Source: SKVR01 sp046291875 (GTDB lineage: Bacteria > Bacteroidota > Bacteroidia > Bacteroidales > UBA7960). Taken from it: DNA of 64,000 nucleotides. The notes beneath the pieces are model-generated. The model was not told the origin of the DNA. It ran no database searches and saw only the letters and a list, made by a program, of their open reading frames with translations. Made by a program: the position numbers and the translations under genes. The first letter of the stretch is position 1. The number at the start of each line of letters is the position of its first letter. Where the stretch lies: NCBI GenBank assembly GCA_046291875.1, contig JBKBSF010000023.1, positions 1 to 64,000 on the forward strand, read 5' to 3'. Below, piece by piece: positions 1 to 8,342 of the stretch.

Positions 1-236
1 AAACGGCCCTCCTGATCGGTCAGAGTACCGGTATTGCGCTCGAGCAATACAACTGCTGCACCCGCAAGAGGCTCCCCACCCTGCAACACATAAACGATAC
101 CCTTCAGCTGCTTATCCCCCCAAAACAAATCTGGTGAAACACTCCATGCGTATAGTGTGCTGGTGAAAATTATTACGAAAAACAATCCTCGCATCTGGGT
201 CATAAAGGTTTTGCAGTTTGCTCTGGGGATGATCAT
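1..236 (-). CDS. CarboxypepD_reg-like outer-membrane protein, N-terminal part (runs off left edge)
   Basis: An open frame of 78 codons starts with ATG at 236 and is still open at base 1. A hydrophobic signal-peptide-like stretch (about residues 12-31, alternative starts at 203 and 194) is followed by a region reading LKGIVYVLQGGEPLAGAAVV and then a T-G-T-L-T-D-Q-E-G-R-F motif. That pattern is the start of a carboxypeptidase-regulatory-like beta-sandwich, usually the N-terminal domain of a TonB-dependent receptor in Bacteroidota. The rest of the protein lies outside the window, so a full TonB receptor is inferred. It is a separate transcription unit from the susE operon on its right: a terminator (339-380) and its own -7 box (289-296) lie between them. 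Confidence 0.6.
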   Translation of the reverse strand, partial: MIIPRANCKTFMTQMRGLFFVIIFTSTLYAWSVSPDLFWGDKQLKGIVYVLQGGEPLAGAAVVLLERNTGTLTDQEGR

Positions 237-288
237 GGCTTTATAAACACAACAATATTGCAATTGTTTTGCGTTTGCAACATTATTG

Positions 289-296
289 CAAATATA
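289..296 (-). promoter_or_regulatory. -7 promoter element for the left-edge gene
   Basis: On the minus strand this reads TATATTTG, matching the Bacteroidota TAnnTTTG -7 box, 53 bp upstream of the start at 236. The surrounding 257-291 is rich in TTGCAA/TTTGC words (257-263, 274-280, 285-291), which may be regulator half-sites but are not evenly spaced. No clear TTTG -33 box is visible. Confidence 0.5.
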
Positions 297-338
297 GTCA
301 ATTTCCCATTTTCCCACAACCCTATAGACCGCCACGGC

Positions 339-380
339 AAAAAAACCGGGGTTGCCTCAAAACAATTGAGACAACCCCGG
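339..380 (-). terminator. Rho-independent terminator of the susC1-susD1-susE1 operon
   Basis: The minus strand reads a stem CCGGGGTTGTCTC, a short loop, then GAGGCAACCCCGG and a run of seven T. It lies 35 bp beyond the susE stop codon and ends the leftward operon. Confidence 0.9.
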
Positions 381-414
381 CAAGAGTCAAAATCGATTAA
401 CCAGCTACATTACA

Positions 415-1464
415 TCAGTTTTTGATGATTTCGTAGGTGGGAACTTCAGTATACAGATTAAGTATGATGGTATAATTGCCAGCTTCGGTCAATTCGATAT
501 CCTTTCCGTCCTGCACCAGTGTACCATCATCGGGGTCATTGGCTCCATAATTGATGGCCCAACCTCCATTGGCGCGCCATTTAAACTTATCGCCAGCAAC
601 AAAATCGAGGGTAACAGTAAACACTTTATTGTCGTTATCCCAGGTAAGAGGCTCATCAGCGGCCCAGTTGTTGAACGTGCCTATGAGAGCAAAGTTGCGT
701 GCTTCGGTTGACCAGGTGAGCTCATCGGTGTTTACAGTCATGTACCATGTACCCACAGCCGTAACAGAAAGGTTTCCGGCACCTGGGTCAGTGTCGAGCA
801 ATCCTGGGCCTGCAAATCCGTAGTTGGTATTATCCCAGTTGGGAGCAGAAGTAAACTTAAACTCAAGGCTGGTGGTACCCTCGGGGAAATGCACATATCC
901 ATTGTAGATATTGTTGTCGGTGGGAGAGAACACATTGGGAGCGGTAGCTGGCGACCATCCCTGGTAGGCTCCGGGCACCCAAAGCATAGCTGTTTCAATT
1001 ACACTGGCTTCGAAGGGAGTAAGAGCTACGGCACGGGGCGCAGAGGTGAGTTTGGTGCCATTGGCCTCAACCCTGATAAAAGAATGTACCATAAAATGGA
1101 ACTCCGCTTCCTCTCCCGTTTCGAATCCTGCATTTACCAGGCGCGCGTTGAGCGCATTCTGGGTAAGGCTGAATGTAAGGAGGTCAGTTTCGGTGAGTAC
1201 AAAAATTTGTGAGCCACCGGCCGGCTTAAACTCAAGGCGATAGGTGATATCAGGCAAATTATCAAGGGCATAGCTTGCTGCAGACCATTGAAATGTTATC
1301 AGTTCGTCGGCGGTTTCCTCGCTCAGCACGATGGTACCAGGATCAGCAAGAACCGGAGCCACACTCTGGGACAAATCCAGGGTAACTTTCTCTTCTTCTT
1401 TTTCGCAGGCGGTCCAGACAACCAAAATGGCCAGAGCTGCGATTACAAAAAATATTTTCTTCAT
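415..1464 (-). CDS. SusE-family surface glycan-binding lipoprotein
   Basis: The 349-residue product starts with a lipoprotein signal ending in WTAC at Cys20, followed by EKEEEK, an acidic run like the surface-export signal of Bacteroidota lipoproteins. Residues about 30-145 look like the SusE N-terminal Ig-like domain (FKPAGG, SFIRVEANG). Two C-terminal carbohydrate-binding-like modules follow, at about 160-250 (VPGAYQGWSP) and 258-349 (IGTFNNWAADEPLTW). Members of the family bind starch or other glycans at the cell surface and help the SusCD transporter. It is the last gene of susC1-susD1-susE1, 61 bp after susD1. The ligand cannot be read from sequence. The NNW/GGW aromatic motifs and the SusE/F class favour an alpha-glucan, as inference. 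Confidence 0.85.
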   Translation of the reverse strand: MKKIFFVIAALAILVVWTACEKEEEKVTLDLSQSVAPVLADPGTIVLSEETADELITFQWSAASYALDNLPDITYRLEFKPAGGSQIFVLTETDLLTFSLTQNALNARLVNAGFETGEEAEFHFMVHSFIRVEANGTKLTSAPRAVALTPFEASVIETAMLWVPGAYQGWSPATAPNVFSPTDNNIYNGYVHFPEGTTSLEFKFTSAPNWDNTNYGFAGPGLLDTDPGAGNLSVTAVGTWYMTVNTDELTWSTEARNFALIGTFNNWAADEPLTWDNDNKVFTVTLDFVAGDKFKWRANGGWAINYGANDPDDGTLVQDGKDIELTEAGNYTIILNLYTEVPTYEIIKN

Positions 1465-1525
1465 TTATTTGATTTTTAAGTTCATCAATATATACTTTTC
1501 AAACACCTTTAACAGCAAGGGGTTA

Positions 1526-3130
1526 TCAATCATAGCCCAGGTTTTGCTCAAGGTTGGGATTTGCCGTAATATCGGTGAAAGGCAGCGGGAAAAGATTATT
1601 CCTTACATTGGTAGGAATACCGGCAGCCACATTGCCTTTGAATGGCCACACATAATCGTTGGGGCCTGCAAATCGGTTGAAGCGGATCAGGTCGGTACGA
1701 CGGTGAGCTTCCCAGTACAATTCTCTTCCACGTTCATCCAGGATAAAGTCGAGGGTGAGGTCTGCAGAGGTAATGTTGCCGGTGTTGTCGCCCAGGGCAC
1801 GCTCGCGCAACCTGTTCACATAATTCACAGCAGTGGCCACATCTCCGCCACCGCCCCTAACATGGGCTTCAGCATAGGTGAGCAACACATCAGCCAGACG
1901 GAATACAGGGAAATCGGTATCGGCAAATTCAAGGTTGCTGCCGGCACTGCCATCACGACGCAGGTTGGTAAACTTAACTACAGCATAGCCATCGGTAAAC
2001 TCTGTGCGGTCGAGAATCTCGATGTTGTGCCCTTCGGAAAAGAACATGGCACGAGAGTCGTTGGAGTTATAATCGAACAGATTAACAATGTTTTTGGTAG
2101 TACGGTGGCCACCCCATTTGCCAGAGGTACCATAGTCCAGTGAATTCATATCGCCTCCAATGGCTGCGCTGATGATAAAGGTAGTTCCACCATAGGTGCG
2201 GGTATGCATACCATCGTAGCGCACAGCAAAAATGATCTCCTTCATGCCGGGGTTTTGAATGGGATTGTTGTCGGCATTGAACAAATGAGCGTAGTTGGGC
2301 TCCAGATCATAACCGGCTGCAATAACCTTTTCGGCATATTCCAGTGCATCGGCCCAGCGCGGTGTGCCGGTATAAACCTCAGCATTGAGATAGATTTTGG
2401 CAAGCAGGGTCCAGGCAGCACCACGGTCAGCTCTTCCATATTCATTGGCCATTGGGGCCACCAGGTCGTCGATGATATCTTTCAGTTCGCTTTCCACAAA
2501 AAGGAAAAGGTCGGCCCTTTTGATCTGTTCGGGCAGAAAAGATCCAATTGGGCTGGCATCGGTAACGAAAGGAATATTGCCAAACAAATCCATGGCATGC
2601 CACATACTAAGGGCACGCAGGAAACGTGCTTCGGCGCGGTAAATCTGGATTTTGGCACGCAAATCAGCACCTACTCCCCGATCATTTAGGCGGGCATTGG
2701 TGGTCTGACGCAAATACTCATTGGCCAGGGATATCTGGTAAAAAATTCGGTTGTACATGGCCGTTACAAACTCGTTGCTGGGCGACCACTGCTGAAACAT
2801 CATTTCGGGCAGTGAGGGGTCGTTCCAGGCCACAACCGCTTCGTCGGTGGTAAGCACCTGATGCACCCAAAGTTGGCGGATGTACTGGCTAAACCCTTCG
2901 TCGATACCAGAAATATCTGGCTGTCCAGAAGGTCCTTGCTGGCCCGAAATAGCCAGTCCGGCATACAGTTTGGCCAATACCTGGCGGTAGGCCTCAGGGT
3001 CATCGAATACGGTGGCCGATGTTATTTCGCTATCATCAATCGGCACCACATCAAGGTCTTTCAAACAGGCTGTAAACAGAAGCGCTGCTCCCAGTATTAC
3101 AGGTAGTATATGAAACAGTCTTTTCATCAT
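1526..3130 (-). CDS. SusD-family glycan-binding outer-membrane lipoprotein (operon 1)
   Basis: The 534-residue product caps a SusC transporter and binds incoming oligosaccharide or another nutrient. The start at 3130 (MMKRLF) was chosen because it gives a clean lipoprotein signal with LLFTAC at its cleavage site; the frame is open to 3226 but that extension is polar. Family features are an N-terminal SusD-like region with TPR-type helices (AKIQIYRAEARFLRALSMW, then GNIPFVT) and a C-terminal RagB/SusD region (FRLADVLLTYAEAHVR, ILDERGRELYWEAHRR). The length is typical. It lies 121 bp after susC1 and 61 bp before susE1 and is co-transcribed with them. Confidence 0.93.
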   Translation of the reverse strand: MMKRLFHILPVILGAALLFTACLKDLDVVPIDDSEITSATVFDDPEAYRQVLAKLYAGLAISGQQGPSGQPDISGIDEGFSQYIRQLWVHQVLTTDEAVVAWNDPSLPEMMFQQWSPSNEFVTAMYNRIFYQISLANEYLRQTTNARLNDRGVGADLRAKIQIYRAEARFLRALSMWHAMDLFGNIPFVTDASPIGSFLPEQIKRADLFLFVESELKDIIDDLVAPMANEYGRADRGAAWTLLAKIYLNAEVYTGTPRWADALEYAEKVIAAGYDLEPNYAHLFNADNNPIQNPGMKEIIFAVRYDGMHTRTYGGTTFIISAAIGGDMNSLDYGTSGKWGGHRTTKNIVNLFDYNSNDSRAMFFSEGHNIEILDRTEFTDGYAVVKFTNLRRDGSAGSNLEFADTDFPVFRLADVLLTYAEAHVRGGGGDVATAVNYVNRLRERALGDNTGNITSADLTLDFILDERGRELYWEAHRRTDLIRFNRFAGPNDYVWPFKGNVAAGIPTNVRNNLFPLPFTDITANPNLEQNLGYD

Positions 3131-3251
3131 TTTATTTTTTTTAAATTTTAAAGTCGGATGCCCGATGGCTACCAGGCATGAAAATCCGCATGATGAATTT
3201 TCTTCCTTATGTTTTAAACGAACCATGCTCGTTAAGGAACCCTTGCTAAGA

Positions 3252-6200
3252 TTAAAACTGCATGTTTAACCCCAATACAAAATTCCTCGGACGTGGGTAG
3301 AAATTATTATCGATACCCGATGCAATTTCCGGATCCAGCCCTTTATAATTGGTAGTCACAAAAGCATTCTGTACAGTAAATGAAACCGTCAGGTTGGAGC
3401 GGTTACTAATGATGTTGCGGAAATTGTAAGCCAGGGTAATGTTATCCATCTTAAAGAAGGAGGCATCCTGGATGTAAAAATCCGACCAATAGTGTGGGTT
3501 GTTAAAATTGGCAACGTTCACATCGGCTGCAGTATTGCTAAGGTAAGGACCTTCAGAGCGATACAAGCGGCTGAAGTTTCCATTCATGGAGCTTACGTTG
3601 TTATACATGTAGTTGCCCAGATTGGCACGGCCTGCAAAGTTAAATTCCCAGTCTTTGTATTCGATACCAGAATTAATACCCATGTAATAGGTGGCAGAGG
3701 GTCTTTTGAAGTGATACTTGTCTTCGTCGGTGATCTGTCCGTCACCATTTCTGTCAACAAACAGTCCTTCGATGGGATTGCCATTCTCATCATATACCTG
3801 CTGGAACACAAAGAAGGTACTGGGAGCAAACCCTGTGCTGTGAATCTGGATGTTACTACCTACACCACCGTCAATACCTCCCACAAATACGCCCAGGTAA
3901 TTCTCATCAACAGCCTGGGTGAGTTTAGTGATCTTAGTATCATTGTAAGTTGCATTAAAGCCCAGACGCCACACCAGGTCATTGGTAACCACAGGACGGG
4001 TATTGATGGTAAATTCTACCCCTTTGTTTTCCAGGTTTCCAATATTGGTAAGGATAGCGTTGGTGAGATTGGTACCTGCGGGTATGGAAATAAAATTGAG
4101 CAGATCGCGTGTTTCGCGGAAATAGAAATCAAGCGAACCGGTAAAGCGATCCTGTGCAAAGCCATAGTCCAGACCCAGGTTGTAGGTGGTAGTTTCTTCC
4201 CACTTCAGGTTGGCGTCATATCCTTCGGGACGCAAGGTTTGGATCCTTTCATTACCAAAGAAGTAGTAAGCCCCTTCGCGACCCAGGGTATAACGTGCAA
4301 GGGCAGGATAATCGCCTGCAAAAAGCTCCTGCTGCCCGGTAATACCATAACCGGCACGCAGTTTAAGCTCAGAGATCAGGTTGGAATTACGCAAAAAGTC
4401 TTCCTGGTCTATCCGCCAGGCAAAGGCAGCTGAAGGGAACAAACCCCACTGGTTGCCTTTGGCAAAGCGAGAGCTACCATCGTTACGAAGAGTAAAGGTA
4501 AGCAGGTAACGGTCCATCAGGCTGTAATTGATCCTTCCGTAAAAGGAAATCAGATAGTTTTCGGTTTTAAACGTTCTGTCTTCGTGTATCACTAAGCTAT
4601 CGGAGCTGTGATTGTTACGGAAGGCCAGGTTGTTGGGAATACTGGTTTCAAAAGCCGAACCTGACTGCCAGAAGTGCTGCCAGGAGTAGCCACCCATCAC
4701 TTCGATGCGGCTGTCGATGGAAGGAAGTTCCCTGTTGTAGGTCATATAATACTCCAGCAGTTCGTTTCTTTTTTCCTGCTCATATTCTCTGATCACCCCC
4801 CCCCGCAGATAGCTCCAGGCTGCAAAGTCAGGTACATTTACCTCTCCTTTACTTTGCGAGTAATCCATACCCAGGTTAAGTGTGGCACGCAAGCCAGGTA
4901 CGATGGGGTTGGAGTATTCAATTTGGGTATTCCCCAAAATCCTGTTTACGGTAGAGTTATCATCGGTGAGCTCCAAACGTGCTACGGGGTTATGGGTAGC
5001 TGTTCCTTTGGGCAAACCTGTCTGATTATCGGCCCACACAAAGTAACCACCAAACTGATCGCTATCGGTCCTTACTGGCTGGGTAGGATCAAACTGCACA
5101 GCATTGTTGATGGCCACCTGGGGGGCAAACTGGTTCTGTACATTGATACCGCGTGCATTGATATTCACTTTCAAATCGTCATTGAGGAAAGTGGGGCTTA
5201 AACCCATGGAAAGATTGGTACGGGTCATGTTATCGGTTTTCAACACACCATCATTGGAACCGTAACCCAGTGAGAACCTGTAGGGAACATTCAGGTAAGC
5301 CCCTGTTGCGGTAACGTTATGATCGTGCCCGATGGCATCCTGGTAGATCTCATCCTGCCAGTTGGTAGAAGCATTGCCCATCAAACCCAGAATATTGGGC
5401 CGGTCGGCAAAGCGTTCGTTCATAAACCCTCTGAACTCATCGGCACTGAGTACATCTACTGTACGGGTGTTGCGTGAAAGGCTGAAGGTACCAGTATAGT
5501 TGATGCGGGGTGATTCTCCCGAACGTCCTTTTTTGGTGGTAATGAGGATTACCCCGTTGGAGGCTCTTGAACCATAAATAGCGGTAGCAGAAGCATCCTT
5601 AAGAACGGTAAAGGTTTCGATGTCGTTGGGGTTGATCATACTCAGGGCGCTGCGCATCCCAGTAATCCCCCGGCTATCAACCGGAATCCCATCAATAACC
5701 ACAAGTGGATCGTTGAGAGCAGAAAGCGAAGAACCTCCACGGATGCGGATTACTTCGCCTGCGCCGGGAGCACCACCGCCGGTGGTAATCTGAACACCAG
5801 CCATTTTCCCCATCAGCAATTCGCCGGGAGAGGTTATGTTTCCGCGATTAAAATCGCGCGAACCAACAACAGAAATAGCTCCTGTGGCATCCTCTCTGCG
5901 TTGAACACCATAACCGATCACCACAAACTCCTGCAACATGGTAATGTCGGCAAAAAGCTCGAAGTTTACGGTAAGCGACTGACCTGCAGCAACCGTAATT
6001 TCACGTGTGCTTTGGTCGTAACCTACAAAGCTTGCAATCAAGGTATAAGTACCTGGTTGAAGGGTAAACTCATACCGGCCGTCCATGTTGGTTACGGCAC
6101 CTGTGGTTGTTCCTGCCACAAGCACACTGGCACCCGGCAGGGTCTCACCCGTAGCCCTGTCGGTAATCATACCGCTGATTCGTGCTGGCTGCGCCATGGC

Positions 6201-6257
6201 TGTCATGCTGCACGCCATAATCAGCATCGTTAGTAATCTGGCAATTTTTCTCACCAT
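3252..6257 (-). CDS. SusC-family TonB-dependent outer-membrane transporter (operon 1)
   Basis: This 1001-residue TonB-dependent transporter imports a nutrient across the outer membrane together with its SusD partner. The start at 6257 (MVRKIARLLTML) gives a normal signal peptide ending in MAQ; an ATG at 6302 would add a polar 15-residue tail. After the signal come a carboxypeptidase-regulatory-like domain (about 24-110, TDRATGETLPGASVLV), a plug with the SusC signature (VVIGYGVQRRED, DPLVVIDGIPVD, KDASATAIYGSRASNGVILI) and a 22-strand-type barrel ending in FVLGLNMQF. Its N-terminal domain is very close to that of the second SusC (9917-12892), suggesting an old tandem duplication. A nine-G tract lies in codons 485-487 (bases 4796-4804) and the frame is intact as given. 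Confidence 0.95.
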   Translation of the reverse strand: MVRKIARLLTMLIMACSMTAMAQPARISGMITDRATGETLPGASVLVAGTTTGAVTNMDGRYEFTLQPGTYTLIASFVGYDQSTREITVAAGQSLTVNFELFADITMLQEFVVIGYGVQRREDATGAISVVGSRDFNRGNITSPGELLMGKMAGVQITTGGGAPGAGEVIRIRGGSSLSALNDPLVVIDGIPVDSRGITGMRSALSMINPNDIETFTVLKDASATAIYGSRASNGVILITTKKGRSGESPRINYTGTFSLSRNTRTVDVLSADEFRGFMNERFADRPNILGLMGNASTNWQDEIYQDAIGHDHNVTATGAYLNVPYRFSLGYGSNDGVLKTDNMTRTNLSMGLSPTFLNDDLKVNINARGINVQNQFAPQVAINNAVQFDPTQPVRTDSDQFGGYFVWADNQTGLPKGTATHNPVARLELTDDNSTVNRILGNTQIEYSNPIVPGLRATLNLGMDYSQSKGEVNVPDFAAWSYLRGGVIREYEQEKRNELLEYYMTYNRELPSIDSRIEVMGGYSWQHFWQSGSAFETSIPNNLAFRNNHSSDSLVIHEDRTFKTENYLISFYGRINYSLMDRYLLTFTLRNDGSSRFAKGNQWGLFPSAAFAWRIDQEDFLRNSNLISELKLRAGYGITGQQELFAGDYPALARYTLGREGAYYFFGNERIQTLRPEGYDANLKWEETTTYNLGLDYGFAQDRFTGSLDFYFRETRDLLNFISIPAGTNLTNAILTNIGNLENKGVEFTINTRPVVTNDLVWRLGFNATYNDTKITKLTQAVDENYLGVFVGGIDGGVGSNIQIHSTGFAPSTFFVFQQVYDENGNPIEGLFVDRNGDGQITDEDKYHFKRPSATYYMGINSGIEYKDWEFNFAGRANLGNYMYNNVSSMNGNFSRLYRSEGPYLSNTAADVNVANFNNPHYWSDFYIQDASFFKMDNITLAYNFRNIISNRSNLTVSFTVQNAFVTTNYKGLDPEIASGIDNNFYPRPRNFVLGLNMQF

Positions 6258-6513
6258 TTTGTTTTGTTTTAAGTTAGTAATTAGTTTATCCAGAAGCCCC
6301 AATGTTAAAACACTGACCCCTGGGGTGTATGCCTTCCTTTCTTGTATCTTGGTTTACCTTTGCGGTTTGCGTGAATGCATCACAAAGGTTTCTGATACAA
6401 AACCTGAGGCGAAAAAAACGTAAGTAGTATGGGTATTGGTTTCTTGGTTAAAAAGCAACAAGATCTTTGACTAAATTACAGAAAATTAAGCCATTAATCT
6501 TGTGTTGGCAGAG

Positions 6514-6521
6514 CAAATATA
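6514..6521 (-). promoter_or_regulatory. -7 promoter element for susC1 operon
   Basis: The minus strand reads TATATTTG, a perfect TAnnTTTG box. It predicts a leader of about 250 nt before the susC1 start at 6257. No good TTTG -33 box is present at the expected distance, which would fit a promoter that needs an activator. The operator-like array at 6587-6638 begins 66 bp upstream. The leader itself (6258-6513) has no obvious structure or gene. Confidence 0.5.
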
Positions 6522-6586
6522 AAAAAAAGAAAGTTGCTTGGTTCTTTTTGCCCGCCAAAAACAGCTCATTTTGCTAAATATTTTAA

Positions 6587-6638
6587 CGCAATCGTTTGCG
6601 GTTACGTTTGCGAACAGGTTTGCGATGACGATTGCACC
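6587..6638. promoter_or_regulatory. Array of LacI-type half-sites with 12-bp period (susC1 copy)
   Basis: The array opens with the near-palindrome CGCAATCGTTTGCG (6587-6600), which has the central CpG expected of LacI-family operators. The heptamer GTTTGCG then recurs at 6594, 6606 and 6618, with a variant GATTGCA at 6630, each exactly 12 bp apart. It aligns without gaps to 13209-13260 upstream of susC2 (41 of 52 positions identical), and nearly all differences fall in the linkers. The LacI-family gene at 13576 is the obvious candidate binder; binding is inferred. Confidence 0.7.
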
Positions 6639-6727
6639 GTAAATATTACCTGAAGGATACCATACGTCCTCAACCTACCCGATTACCGAAATGAACACTG
6701 ACAAAGTTGACAGGTTATAAAATACTC

Positions 6728-6761
6728 AAAAAGGACTGTCCCCCTTGCGGAGAACAGCCCT
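6728..6761 (-). terminator. Rho-independent terminator of the second sus operon
   Basis: The minus strand forms a 13-bp stem (AGGGCTGTTCTCC paired with GGGGGACAGTCCT, including a few G-T pairs) closed by a GCAA tetraloop and followed by TTTTT. It begins 35 bp after the stop at 6797. Confidence 0.88.
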
Positions 6762-6796
6762 TTTATTCATAAGGCTTCGATCAATAATCCGAAGAA

Positions 6797-8260
6797 TTAT
6801 TGAATAGTACCAGTATTATCATCGAAGTTCAGTGTGATCACCTGACCGGCAGTTCCGGGAACAGCTGCCTGGTCATCGCCAGCACCGCGGTATTCAATTA
6901 CACCTTCGAAAACATTGAATTCTGCCTGCCACCAAGCTGGGATCCAGGGGTGATCGGCATACATACGAATATTTCCGTTTGCTGGAAGAGCAGGAGAAAC
7001 AACAGTTTTTGCTGCGTTGTCAACAGTAAACTTGTTGGTTTCTTCTCCTTCAGTCCAACCTCCAAATGCATCACCAATACCGTAAACAAGCGCAGGTCTG
7101 ATAGAAACCTTCACGATGTTGTCTTGCAGGCTGAGCACTGCAATGTACATACCACTGTTGGCAACCGTCCAGTCGTTTCCGGCAGCAATTACTTCAACAC
7201 CTTCAGCATCCCACTCATCAACTTTGCCATAATCGAGGTTAGGCTCAGTCCAGCCAGCACCAGCGATCTTGAAGCCTTCATTGGCTTCCAGGTGGAGAAT
7301 TCTCCAGTAGATACCATCATTGCTGGGGCCACCGGCGATTTTGTGCATTAATGCATTAGCGTCATCACCGGGAGTATGCCAACCGAAAGCGGTTGCGGCA
7401 CCCACGATGTACATGGTTTCAGGATATTCGGGAGCGGGCTCAAGTTCTCCGGTTTTTTCTTCGGTAGCAACAAAAGCTTTACCCAGTTCCCAGGTCATGG
7501 TATACTTGTAAACACCACGATCGCTCATAACGATATTGGCACCACCGGGCTCCAGATCGGTTACCGATTTACCAAAGTTGGTATTAACAGCAATGGTATT
7601 GTCAGGAGCATCCAGGAAGATTTTCCAGCCATTGGAGTAACGGAATTTCCAGTCGGAATTTTCCATTTCAATGCCTTCAATAACGAAGGTCATTTTTTCA
7701 AGGTCGAAATCAGCAGCCATTTGAGTGCTTCCACCCCATCCACCGGGAGTAGCAGCGCCCACAAGGCCCCAAACTACTTTGGCAACCGCCACGGTACCTA
7801 ATTGGGTATCCACAGCTACATGATACAGACCATCTTCTTCAACGGTGAAGGTAGTAGCAGTTTCAGCCAATGAACCACGCCAGAAAGCCAGACGGGGCTC
7901 GTCCTGATGACGTGCTTCCATGGCTACTTCAGCGAAGTCACTACCAGGTCCCCAGGTCTTTTGCTCCTGGCCTGCAACCTGAATAATGTTGAAACCCTGA
8001 CCACCTTTTACGGCTACGTAGATCTCATACAATCCAGGACGCTCATTGTTTCCGTCTGCTTCGTTAACAGCGGCTCTGAGCATACCTTTGAAATCCAGTT
8101 CAGAAAGAGCAGTACCAGCTCCTTTGATGTAGAAACCATCTTCAACAAAAATTGGAGGGGTGGGATCATCTTCATCATCATCCTTACAGCTTGTGAAGCC
8201 AATCATGACTACAGCAAGCGCCATAAACAATGCATACTTAAAAAAATTCATACTTTTCAT
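6797..8260 (-). CDS. SusE/SusF-like multi-domain surface glycan-binding lipoprotein
   Basis: The 487-residue product has a lipoprotein signal (GFTSC) directly followed by KDDDEDDPTPP, a strong acidic surface-export signal. Repeated beta-sandwich modules follow, each with a glycan-binding-module look: GFYIKGAGTALSELDF near 42, VWGLVGAATPGGWGG near 163, TMYIVGAATAFGWHTPG near 282, and YGIGDAFGGW near 390. The domain count and total length resemble Bacteroides SusF (three starch-binding modules). It is last in susC2-susD2-susF-like, 82 bp after susD2, and is followed by a strong terminator. A start at codon 4 (8251) is equally possible. The ligand is inferred, not shown; the recurrent GGW/GW aromatics suggest alpha-glucan stacking. 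Confidence 0.85.
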   Translation of the reverse strand: MKSMNFFKYALFMALAVVMIGFTSCKDDDEDDPTPPIFVEDGFYIKGAGTALSELDFKGMLRAAVNEADGNNERPGLYEIYVAVKGGQGFNIIQVAGQEQKTWGPGSDFAEVAMEARHQDEPRLAFWRGSLAETATTFTVEEDGLYHVAVDTQLGTVAVAKVVWGLVGAATPGGWGGSTQMAADFDLEKMTFVIEGIEMENSDWKFRYSNGWKIFLDAPDNTIAVNTNFGKSVTDLEPGGANIVMSDRGVYKYTMTWELGKAFVATEEKTGELEPAPEYPETMYIVGAATAFGWHTPGDDANALMHKIAGGPSNDGIYWRILHLEANEGFKIAGAGWTEPNLDYGKVDEWDAEGVEVIAAGNDWTVANSGMYIAVLSLQDNIVKVSIRPALVYGIGDAFGGWTEGEETNKFTVDNAAKTVVSPALPANGNIRMYADHPWIPAWWQAEFNVFEGVIEYRGAGDDQAAVPGTAGQVITLNFDDNTGTIQ

Positions 8261-8342
8261 AGGTGTTGTTTTTAGTTGTTAATTAAAGGGTTGTTATCTC
8301 AAATGATTGTAAAATAAAGTCAAAAAAGTTGAGCAATAAAAA

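Noticed and set aside
257..291. TTGCAA/TTTGC words as a third LacI-type array
   Set aside because: Spacings are 17 and 11 rather than 12 bp, and the CpG-centred palindrome is missing.
1331..2143. 270-codon plus-strand frame opposite susE1/susD1
   Set aside because: It crosses two well-supported genes and their gap on the other strand, with no family features.
3492..4433. Long plus-strand frame opposite susC1
   Set aside because: It is antisense to a conserved transporter and its product has no recognisable domain; codon bias of susC explains it.
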